From Chloroflexota bacterium (GTDB lineage: Bacteria; Chloroflexota; Anaerolineae; Anaerolineales; UBA4823): a stretch of DNA of 14,044 nt. The position numbers were made by a program, and so were the translations under genes. Shown piece by piece: positions 6,425-13,123 of the stretch. Under the pieces are notes generated by a model that was not told the origin of the DNA, did no database searches, and saw only the letters and a list, made by a program, of their open reading frames with translations. Position 1 is the first letter of the stretch, and each line of letters begins with the position of its first letter. The DNA lies in the NCBI GenBank assembly GCA_030669775.1, contig DAOVCZ010000022.1, forward strand, positions 1 to 14,044, read 5' to 3'.

Positions 6425-7514
6425 GACTTAATGCTGCTTCATACGCTTTCAAGAGCTGGGGAAAATTCTTATTCCAATCAGCTCGCTCTTCTGCTAACCG
6501 CCTTGCCTCACGGCTCATCTCGGATAGCTTTTGCCGTTGATTTACCGCTTCCAAAATGGTCCTCGCCAGATCATCAACATCTCCATCTTTGAACCACCAG
6601 CCATGAATACCAGGTTCAACCCACTCACGATTTCCGGGGATGTCAGAGACCACCACTGGTCTGCCACTCCCTAGCGCTTCCAGAAGCGATATTGAACTCC
6701 CATCTGTACGAGATGCACTAACGTATAAATCTGACATTTTATAAAAATTTGGTAAATCTGTGTGCGTTACCTGTCCCGGAAAAATTACTCGATCCAGAAC
6801 ACCTCCACGAGTGAATATCTGCCGCAGGTGGTTTGCTTGGGAACCATTTCCCAAAAGGATCAATCTCAACCCCTCAAATTGATTCGCAGCTTTGACAAAT
6901 GCCTTGGCCAGGATTTCTACTCCATAAATCGGTTCCCAATTACGGGTAGATAATAATGTGAACTGATTTTCTCCATTGGAGGGAAATTTTCCTGGTGTGA
7001 AGGAATCTAAATCGATTCCCCAGGGAAAAGTCACTATCTTATCGTCGGGCATCCCGAGTTCGACTGCCTGTTTGCGGACCGTGTCGCAATCACCGATCAA
7101 AATTGCGCTGCGCTGCAAAGTAAATTTGGTTGCAAAACGCCAAAACCTATTTCGGTTTGCATCATGCAAGAGATCGTATCCCCAAGACACACTGACCAGC
7201 GGCTTAAACCCCAACAAAGCCACTAAAAATGCACTGCGCTGTATCGGTCCTGCATGGATCAAGTTGGGTTTTATTCTCTTGATTACTCTCCGTAAATCGA
7301 ACAGTAAATTGGGACCATCCAGGATACTGACAGTTCGAGTTCCCCCAACCCATTTAACCTGGTGGATTTCGATAGGCAGAGGACGATCTTCGAGTTGTTC
7401 GCGCCTGCGTTCTAATCTAAGATAAAAAACTTCATAATCAGTGCCTGCTAACGCGGAAAGAAAGCGAAGATCGTGATTTGTATAGTCACGTGAGAAGTAA
7501 ATTACGCGAGTCAC
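6417..7514 (-). CDS. Glycosyltransferase family 4 (GT-B fold)
   Basis: A 365-residue retaining-type glycosyltransferase of GT-B architecture. The N-terminal acceptor domain (about 1-165) contains NLIHAGP (84-90) and VSWGYDLLHD (109-118). PWGIDLDSFTP (164-174) is the GT4 linker motif before the donor domain. The donor domain has LLSTRNWEPIYG, LILLGNGS and the E-x7-E-like block, SRTDGSSISLLEALGSGRP (268-286). The start codon is GTG at 7514, 18 nt after the synthase stop. The encoded N-terminus TRVIYFSRDY fits the first beta-strand of the fold, though no Shine-Dalgarno is clear. Its end overlaps the cytidylyltransferase start by 8 nt. It would add one residue to the lipid-linked glycan on the cytoplasmic side. 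The donor sugar is unknown. Confidence 0.92.
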   Translation of the reverse strand: MTRVIYFSRDYTNHDLRFLSALAGTDYEVFYLRLERRREQLEDRPLPIEIHQVKWVGGTRTVSILDGPNLLFDLRRVIKRIKPNLIHAGPIQRSAFLVALLGFKPLVSVSWGYDLLHDANRNRFWRFATKFTLQRSAILIGDCDTVRKQAVELGMPDDKIVTFPWGIDLDSFTPGKFPSNGENQFTLLSTRNWEPIYGVEILAKAFVKAANQFEGLRLILLGNGSQANHLRQIFTRGGVLDRVIFPGQVTHTDLPNFYKMSDLYVSASRTDGSSISLLEALGSGRPVVVSDIPGNREWVEPGIHGWWFKDGDVDDLARTILEAVNQRQKLSEMSREARRLAEERADWNKNFPQLLKAYEAALSHE

Positions 7515-7532
7515 TGGAATAGATATTTCAGA

Positions 7533-8600
7533 TTAACTGCCCAAATCCGTCCAGCACAGCTCTTTACCTGCGGTAATGTCTACTATTGCCTGCGTACCGA
7601 TTACTTGATCGATCTCATACGGGTAAATCGCTCCAGGCGTTGCGGGTCGTAAGACAGCGATGTCTTTCCGGGAAAGAATCTCTCCCTTATTTATATCCCG
7701 ACCCGCCCGCAGACAGCGCCGTTGAATGATGACCGTTTCCTGCTCATTTTCCCCGACTCGTTTATCCGCGGAACCCATCGCCCGTTCAAGTTCCCGGGTT
7801 CTATCGACCATATCCCGCCAGGTTAGAGGAGTCATCGAGAAGGGGTGGTCGGGGCCAATGCGGGAATTATCATCGGTAAAGTGTTTTTCAATCACCCTGG
7901 CACCCAATGCAACTGCCCCAAGAACTGTAGCAGGTCCAAATGTATGGTCTGACAGGCCGAGAATCAGATCAGGGAACATCGTGCGATAGGTATTTAAAAC
8001 ACGTAAATGAATGTGGTCGTAGTTTTCCATGCTGGCAGTGTAATTTGTGTTGCATTGCATCAACACCAACTGGTTATTGATCGCCAGAATTGTGTGCACT
8101 GCACGTTGGATATCCCCAATATCCGAGGCACCCGTGGATAAGATCACCGGTTTCCCTTTTTTCGCCATTTGCTCTAATGCTTCAAGCCAGGTGATATCGC
8201 CTGAACCAACCTTGTAAGCCGGGATATATTGATCGAGAATATCAATCGCTTTCAAATCATATGGCGAGGAAAAATAATCAATGCCTACTCTTTCACATTC
8301 TTCCTTGAGAATTGGCGTCCATTCAAAAGGTATCGAAGCATCCTGATAAACCTCGAAGACACTCTTCTTCCAGCTTGATTGGTGAGAAACCTGGCCCTGC
8401 ATGGATTGAAAACCATAGTCCGAGACGATCTCTGCCGCCCGGAAATTTTGAAATTTAGCTGCATCTGCCCCAGCTTCAGCAGCCAGGCGGATGAGTAGCT
8501 TGGCCCGTTCCAAATCCCCATCGTGGTTGGCTGAAATTTCCGCGATAAAGTATGTCGGGTGGTTTTCACCGATATAGTTTGCGCCAATTTGTATTTCCAT
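7533..8600 (-). CDS. Nonulosonic acid synthase (NeuB/PseI/SpsE family)
   Basis: A 355-residue PEP-condensing sialic-acid-type synthase. The TIM barrel covers about 15-280. FIAEISANHDGDLERAK (18-34) is the family's opening motif. AYKVGSGDITWLEAL (128-142) and ILSTGAS (153-159) line the active site. LSDHT (216-220, His219) and IEKHFT (237-242, His240) correspond to the two metal-binding histidines of NeuB. A C-terminal SAF/antifreeze-like domain (about 290-352) is complete. The enzyme condenses a free six-carbon N-acyl sugar with phosphoenolpyruvate to a nine-carbon 2-keto acid. The open frame extends 29 codons further upstream, into the preceding gene. I reject that extension because ATG 8600 has a perfect AGGAGA 5 nt upstream and starts exactly where family members start (MEIQIG). 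The exact product (Neu, Leg, Pse or other) cannot be read reliably. Confidence 0.93.
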   Translation of the reverse strand: MEIQIGANYIGENHPTYFIAEISANHDGDLERAKLLIRLAAEAGADAAKFQNFRAAEIVSDYGFQSMQGQVSHQSSWKKSVFEVYQDASIPFEWTPILKEECERVGIDYFSSPYDLKAIDILDQYIPAYKVGSGDITWLEALEQMAKKGKPVILSTGASDIGDIQRAVHTILAINNQLVLMQCNTNYTASMENYDHIHLRVLNTYRTMFPDLILGLSDHTFGPATVLGAVALGARVIEKHFTDDNSRIGPDHPFSMTPLTWRDMVDRTRELERAMGSADKRVGENEQETVIIQRRCLRAGRDINKGEILSRKDIAVLRPATPGAIYPYEIDQVIGTQAIVDITAGKELCWTDLGS

Positions 8601-8605
8601 AACTT

Positions 8606-8611
8606 TCTCCT
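8606..8611 (-). promoter_or_regulatory. Strong Shine-Dalgarno AGGAGA that decides the synthase start
   Basis: AGGAGA five bases before ATG 8600-8598, in the 22-nt space after the reductase stop. It is the best ribosome site in the window and rules out the longer reading of the synthase. Confidence 0.8.
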
Positions 8612-8622
8612 GATCGAATGAA

Positions 8623-9537
8623 TTATTCTCCCATTTGGCGGATAAACTCCGGGTATCCACTTTGGTATTGGGCATGAAAATGCTCAAGACCTGCCTTCAA
8701 ATCCGGCGGGGATACTCCAAGTTCTGTACTGAGTTTGTCAGAATTTAATGTGAGGTTGGGAGATCGGACCGCTGCTAATCCAGCCTCTGAAACTAAAGAA
8801 GGTCTGATCAAAGTTTCATCGAAATCAAATAAACGCGCCAGGCTAACACCAAAATCATATTTACTGGAGCACTCGCTCGAAACAACGTGAAAAAGACCTT
8901 GTGCACTGATATCAAGCAATCTCAGTAATATTTTTGCCAGATCGTTGGCTAACAAGGGACAGAAGTAAACATCTGTGAAACCCATAATGCTGTTCCCAGC
9001 TGAGAGGTGGTTGAAAAACCACTCCGCCAGGCTGCGGCTGCCGCTCAAACTCCAACCAAATAAATTGACCCGCGCCACAATAGTCTGGGGATTGGCTGTC
9101 AGCACAGCCTGTTCACCTATGAGTTTTGTCCTGGCATATAAGCTGAGCGGATTTGGTTTGTCCTGCTCGGTGTAATCCCCACGCTTTCCATCAAAAACCG
9201 CATCAGTCGAGATGTGCACCAGGCGCGCTCCGCCCTTGGCGACATAGTTTGCCAGTTTTTCCGGTAATTCGCTATTCAGTTGTTGTGCCAGGGCCGGGTT
9301 GGCCTCACAGGCATCGAGATTCGCTAGCGCGGCACAGTTTATCACCCACTCAGGTTGGCTCTCTTCTATCAGCTTTTCAAGAGCACCTGGAACAGTCAAA
9401 TCTGACTGGATTACGGTGAAGGCTGTGGTTTGAATTACATTGCTGTTTACACTACCGAAAACCTCATGCTGTTGGCTGGCTTCGAGAGCCATGTTCAGGC
9501 CAAGCAAGCCACTGGCTCCGGTAACCAGGATTCGCAT
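8623..9537 (-). CDS. RmlD-like SDR reductase (dTDP-4-dehydrorhamnose reductase family)
   Basis: A 304-residue extended short-chain dehydrogenase of the RmlD substrate-binding family. TGASGLLG (6-13) binds NAD(P)H. INCAALANLDACE (66-78) is the RmlD-type strand-4 segment. HISTDAVFDG (108-117) supplies the catalytic Ser/Thr. YARTKLIGE (134-142) carries the Tyr134/Lys138 pair. True RmlD reduces the C4 keto group of dTDP-4-keto-L-rhamnose. No rmlA, rmlB or rmlC is in the window, and the gene lies between a UDP-GlcNAc 4,6-dehydratase and a NeuB-family synthase. By context it may reduce the C4 ketone of the dehydratase product, as WbjC/FnlB-type reductases do in UDP-FucNAc synthesis, but that substrate is inference. 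ATG 9537 is preceded by a weak AGATAGG. Its stop lies 22 nt before the synthase start. Confidence 0.88.
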   Translation of the reverse strand: MRILVTGASGLLGLNMALEASQQHEVFGSVNSNVIQTTAFTVIQSDLTVPGALEKLIEESQPEWVINCAALANLDACEANPALAQQLNSELPEKLANYVAKGGARLVHISTDAVFDGKRGDYTEQDKPNPLSLYARTKLIGEQAVLTANPQTIVARVNLFGWSLSGSRSLAEWFFNHLSAGNSIMGFTDVYFCPLLANDLAKILLRLLDISAQGLFHVVSSECSSKYDFGVSLARLFDFDETLIRPSLVSEAGLAAVRSPNLTLNSDKLSTELGVSPPDLKAGLEHFHAQYQSGYPEFIRQMGE

Positions 9538-9619
9538 CCTATCTACTTGAATCCAAGTGTTCCCAAATGGGATGCGGTCCTGCTACCGGCGAACTCCAAC
9601 AAGTTCTCATCCGTTTTTC
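9538..9619 (-). other. 82-nt intergenic gap between dehydratase and reductase genes
   Basis: Contains two small inverted repeats, one around TCCCATTTGGGA (9561-9572, five-base arms) and one around CTTGGATTCAAG (about 9547-9558, four-base arms). Neither is followed by a T-run, so a terminator is not supported. They could be minor mRNA hairpins before the reductase start. Confidence 0.35.
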
Positions 9620-10627
9620 TTACACGACTTGACTCTCAAGCTGTTCTGCTTCAATCTGGGAAACAATTTCTTTAATTTGATCGAGCGTCAACCATTCCGA
9701 GTTGCTGTCACTGGCATACCGGAATCCTTCTGCTAAAGGTTGTCCAATATCTTGCCAGGCATGCCCGAACCACAATGCTTCGGAAGGTTGAACCACAAAC
9801 ATATCCTCCAGTTCAACCGTGACCCGCGCTTCGTCCTCGTGGATTAATACCTCATGCAGCTTCTCCCCAGCTCTGATGCCGATCGCTTCCAGCTCGGCAT
9901 CGGGTGCAATCACCTTGGCAATATCGACGATTTTCATACTGGGGATTTTGGGAACAAACACCTCACCTCCCTGCATTTGTTCAATACAGCGGATGACAAA
10001 TCCAACTCCTTGATACAGTGTGATCCAGAACCGGGTCATACGTTCATCAGTGATAGTCAGTTTCTTCTTGTTCCTTTGTTTCAGGAAAACAGGAATGACG
10101 CTGCCTCGGCTGCCAACGACATTTCCATATCTCACAGAGCTGTAACGGGTGGCTTTGCCTCCTGCATAAGCGTTGCTTTGGACGAAGAGCTTCTCAGCGG
10201 CGAGCTTTGTCGCTCCATAAAGATTGATCGGGTTGACGGCTTTGTCAGTGCTGAGCGCCATGACTTTGCTCACACCTGCATCCAGAGCAGCTTCAATTAC
10301 ATTACTGCTGCCCAAGATGTTTGTCTTAATGGCCTCCATCGGATTGTATTCACAGGCGGGCACCTGTTTGAGCGCCGCGGCATGCACCACGATATCGACT
10401 CCTTGCATAGCTCGTCGCAGCCGGTTTAGGTCCCGAACATCACCGATAAAGTAGCGTAAATCTATATGATCGAATCCGCTGATCCTCATCTCATGCTGCT
10501 TCAATTCATCACGGCTGAAGATGATCATCTTGCCAGGTTTGAAATCCCGGAGCATAATCTCCACAAATTTCCTGCCAAAGGAACCGGTGCCTCCGGTCAC
10601 GAGAACGACTTGATTTGTCCAATCCAT
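9620..10627 (-). CDS. pseB: UDP-N-acetylglucosamine 4,6-dehydratase (inverting), PseB/FlaA1 type
   Basis: A 335-residue soluble SDR. VTGGTGSFG (10-18) is the NADP-binding loop. FSRDELKQHEMR (37-48) is the strand-2 signature of the PseB/CapE group. AAALKQVPACEYNP (83-96) and STDKAVNPINLYGATK (126-141) give the PseB catalytic set Thr127-Asp128-Lys129-Tyr137-Lys141. The intact Tyr in YxxxK separates it from CapE/WbjB enzymes, which have Met at that place. PseB converts UDP-GlcNAc to UDP-2-acetamido-2,6-dideoxy-L-arabino-hexos-4-ulose, the first step towards pseudaminic acid. I chose the ATG at 10627, which overlaps the methyltransferase stop as TGATG. An ATG four codons earlier (10639) is equally possible. 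No PseC aminotransferase follows; instead an RmlD-like reductase comes next. Reaction assignment is strong, final product uncertain. Confidence 0.92.
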   Translation of the reverse strand: MDWTNQVVLVTGGTGSFGRKFVEIMLRDFKPGKMIIFSRDELKQHEMRISGFDHIDLRYFIGDVRDLNRLRRAMQGVDIVVHAAALKQVPACEYNPMEAIKTNILGSSNVIEAALDAGVSKVMALSTDKAVNPINLYGATKLAAEKLFVQSNAYAGGKATRYSSVRYGNVVGSRGSVIPVFLKQRNKKKLTITDERMTRFWITLYQGVGFVIRCIEQMQGGEVFVPKIPSMKIVDIAKVIAPDAELEAIGIRAGEKLHEVLIHEDEARVTVELEDMFVVQPSEALWFGHAWQDIGQPLAEGFRYASDSNSEWLTLDQIKEIVSQIEAEQLESQVV

Positions 10628-11520
10628 CAACGATTCCATTTGTTCACCATTCCACTCTTTTTAAGTACAATCAAGGGATACAAGCCATGTTCTCCCATAA
10701 AATGTGGGAAGCGTTCTTCTAAATAATACAGCTGACGTAGCAGCCATTTACCGCCCAGATATGGCTGCACATATACCCGAAGAAAGCGAACGCTTACGCT
10801 TCTCCATACGTAAATTTCGAGGGGGATAAGCGTTCCGACTTCTCGCCGCAACCAATCAGCATTATGCTTGTTTACGAAGGTGCTCACTTCACCAGGCTTC
10901 GGGGAGGATTTTCCGGCGTTGATTAGTTTAATTCTGCGTCTGATTCTTTTCATCAAACGTTTGCCCCATTTTAGCGGCATGGTAAAAATATCCATTATTG
11001 AGGAACTTTCCCATCCATTAACCACAACAGCCATTTTTGATTCTGCCAATACACGGTATAGTTCAAGAAATGCTTGACGGTGTTCATCTACTGGAAGATG
11101 ATGAATGGTATGCAGGGAAACAACACCATCGAACGCATATGGAATAAAAGGTAAGTTTGCTACATCGGCAACAACAAATAGACCTTGCCCATTCTCATTC
11201 CGATCTCCGATTCGCTGGCGAGCCTCTTGTAAGGCGACAATAGATATGTCTGCACAGACTCGTGCCTGGTACCCTTTTGAATACCCTAGATACTCTGGGT
11301 ATTGGATTGGACCCGATCCAGCATCGAGAAAGTACTTTCCCGTTGGATTTAGATAGCGACCTATCCTCAGGTGGCAGTTGTGGATGTACTCCCTTGATAC
11401 CGGACGCAAGTCCTCAAAACGGGCGTTCTGATAAACTCCCTCGCCAACCTCCTGCCAGCCAACCTCATCGTAGAATTGGCGTACCTGCTGTTTTACTTGA
11501 AGCTCAGAAGTCATAATCAT
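10627..11520 (-). CDS. Class I SAM-dependent methyltransferase (Methyltransf_11-like)
   Basis: A 297-residue cytoplasmic methyltransferase. Motif I is LDAGSGPIQYPEY (65-77), with Pro-Ile in place of the common extra glycine. Asp91 ends strand 2 (VCADIS), ADVANLPF (118-125) is the adenine-binding segment, and LHTIHHLP (136-143) is the post-core motif. The rest (about 180-297) is basic (KRLMKRIRRRIKL) and rich in aromatics, perhaps for membrane or glycan contact. It probably O-methylates a sugar, maybe a chain-end cap recognised by the Wzt-type exporter two genes upstream, but that is inference. The frame opens at ATG 11520, only 7 nt after the previous stop. The second ATG at 11514 is better spaced from the weak AGG and may be the real start. 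The end is translationally coupled (TGATG) to the dehydratase. Confidence 0.87.
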   Translation of the reverse strand: MIMTSELQVKQQVRQFYDEVGWQEVGEGVYQNARFEDLRPVSREYIHNCHLRIGRYLNPTGKYFLDAGSGPIQYPEYLGYSKGYQARVCADISIVALQEARQRIGDRNENGQGLFVVADVANLPFIPYAFDGVVSLHTIHHLPVDEHRQAFLELYRVLAESKMAVVVNGWESSSIMDIFTMPLKWGKRLMKRIRRRIKLINAGKSSPKPGEVSTFVNKHNADWLRREVGTLIPLEIYVWRSVSVRFLRVYVQPYLGGKWLLRQLYYLEERFPHFMGEHGLYPLIVLKKSGMVNKWNR

Positions 11521-11527
11521 AACCTAA

Positions 11528-13123
11528 CTAAATTGACCAGTCGACTGGCTCACCAACCAGATAACGGAAGGTATCGCTATATTCTGACATTCCGTCCTCG
11601 GATAATACTGTTTCCATCGGTTTTTCATCAATGTCTTCATATAAATGAAGTAAATGCCAGGGGTATGGATGCGGGTACTCGAAGAAGAAACGATATGCAT
11701 ATTCCCGGGCCGATTCGATCCCAGTTTTGCTGAGCTGATATACCTGAGGGTCCAAAAGGAAATTCGTCAGCAAATCGAAAAACGCATTCCATGAACCCGG
11801 ATCCAGCGTGAACCCCTTCTCACGGTAATGTGTCTGCCCGATCACGATTACTGGCACTCCACTGATTGCCATCTCCAATCCGACTGTCGTGGTATAAACC
11901 AGCCCGAGATCAGCGATTTCAACCAGATCATAGGTATTAATTTCCGCATCCGCTGGGATCAGGTGGATGTGTTCGGGCAAACCAGTTGGAAAGGCATTAT
12001 GAACGATATCAGCAACGGATGGACCTTTGGTAACTAACTCGCCAGGGTGAATTCTAATGACCAGCTGCGCTCCCTCATGTTCAGCCAAGAATTTGACGGT
12101 TCGCTCCAGCCATTCTGTCATGCTGTTGCTGAAGACCTGTCGTCCAAGTGTCAAACTATCACCGATCACATTCGTTGCCAAAAGGATCACTGGTCGGTCA
12201 TCCAGGTCAAGGCATCTCCGCACCTCTTCTCCACCCGTGCTGGGTACTCCCTGCCACTGGCGGGAGAAATTCCCCCACAAACTGGCTTTTTGGCGGGCAG
12301 AAAAGAGCGTGCTGACTCTTTCTAACTCTGCCTCGGGTATCTCCCGCCCCTTTCTGGCTGACCACAAATCATCTGTTTGCTGGCGCATGACTTCTGCATC
12401 CTGGGCCAACCAAATCCGGTTCTTCTGCTCCCCAAACTCATAGGTCACAGTTGGCAGCGATAAGTAGCGTGCCACCTGGTAAACACTGCCAAATTCTAAG
12501 ATGCTCCCATTCGGAATGACGATCACATCCGGTCGAGTATTTTGCAGCCAACCCAGTGCAGCTGCAGCTGCAGCATGATTGCGTTCCTGTCGCAGCTTAA
12601 ATAGCGGGCTATCTGATGGGACTTCCTCTACCTGCATGATGTATTGGGTATCTCGAAAAGACACCTGGTCAACTTTCTCACGTAGTTCATCAGGAAAACC
12701 ATTGACAGGTGACCCCTTATCCAGGAATGATACGAACTGCATCAGAGGAGACGCTTCCTGGAGCACATCACGAGCATATAAGTTTTGCCGGCGAAGATCG
12801 AACTTATTAATTTGTTCGCTGGAGTTGCTGTAAGGCAAATAAGCCAGAGTCACCGAGTGCCCTTGACCAGCCAGGGCTAATCCAATAACTGTGCCGTGGG
12901 AAATCCAGAAATGCAGAGTGCAGAAGATGAGTACATTTTTACCAGGAGATACCCGTTGGGCCGCCTGCTCCGCCTGACTAATCAGAGCCGGTAGTCTCAC
13001 TTGGAGCTGATCAAGCTTAAATCCCGTTCTCGGCGGTTTTCCACCCTGACGGAAGTGCCAATAAGCTTCTGCAGTTAATGGCATTTCTCCCAGGATTTTT
13101 TTTGCGGTTGCCTTGGTGATCAT
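11528..13123 (-). CDS. Capsule-polysaccharide-synthesis-like protein, putative GT-B glycosyltransferase
   Basis: A 531-residue protein without signal peptide. The N-terminal half has a Rossmann-like start (KNVLIFCTLHFW, 62-73, then a GHSVTLAYLP strand) and a second strand, PDVIVIPNGSI (198-208). The C-terminal half (about 310-445) resembles the donor domain of KpsC/KpsS-type Capsule_synth proteins. RIHPGE (357-362), YTTTVGLEMAISGVPVI (410-426) and HYREKGFT (432-439) match the HP, S/T-x-x-x-E and HYR.KGFT blocks of that group. Such enzymes transfer Kdo or other sugars onto capsule initiator glycans or chains. A poly-Ala run (184-189) is encoded by GCAGCT repeats. Start: ATG 13123 overlaps the ABC gene's TGA as ATGA and has GGAGG 11 nt upstream. 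The longer TTG start (13141) would lie inside that gene. Transferase type and donor are uncertain. Confidence 0.75.
   Translation of the reverse strand: MITKATAKKILGEMPLTAEAYWHFRQGGKPPRTGFKLDQLQVRLPALISQAEQAAQRVSPGKNVLIFCTLHFWISHGTVIGLALAGQGHSVTLAYLPYSNSSEQINKFDLRRQNLYARDVLQEASPLMQFVSFLDKGSPVNGFPDELREKVDQVSFRDTQYIMQVEEVPSDSPLFKLRQERNHAAAAAALGWLQNTRPDVIVIPNGSILEFGSVYQVARYLSLPTVTYEFGEQKNRIWLAQDAEVMRQQTDDLWSARKGREIPEAELERVSTLFSARQKASLWGNFSRQWQGVPSTGGEEVRRCLDLDDRPVILLATNVIGDSLTLGRQVFSNSMTEWLERTVKFLAEHEGAQLVIRIHPGELVTKGPSVADIVHNAFPTGLPEHIHLIPADAEINTYDLVEIADLGLVYTTTVGLEMAISGVPVIVIGQTHYREKGFTLDPGSWNAFFDLLTNFLLDPQVYQLSKTGIESAREYAYRFFFEYPHPYPWHLLHLYEDIDEKPMETVLSEDGMSEYSDTFRYLVGEPVDWSI

Noticed and set aside
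6976..7425. 149-residue plus-strand frame opposite the GT4 gene
   Set aside because: It lies wholly inside a well-supported glycosyltransferase, and its translation resembles random coding shadow.
8601..8687. 29-codon N-terminal extension of the synthase frame
   Set aside because: It overlaps the reductase gene, has no family counterpart, and the strong AGGAGA before ATG 8600 marks the real start.
9561..9572. Small inverted repeat TCCCATTTGGGA as a terminator
   Set aside because: Arms of five bases with a two-base loop, no following T-run, and downstream genes appear to belong to the same operon.
9854..10429. 191-residue plus-strand frame opposite the dehydratase
   Set aside because: The minus strand encodes a fully conserved PseB-type enzyme here. 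The antisense protein shows no recognisable motif and no ribosome site.
12057..12443. 128-residue plus-strand frame
   Set aside because: Shadow of the capsule-synthesis-like gene; Ser/Arg/Cys-rich and without domain signals.
12556..12575. GCAGCT tandem repeat
   Set aside because: It is inside a coding frame and simply encodes a short poly-alanine stretch; too short to call a functional repeat.
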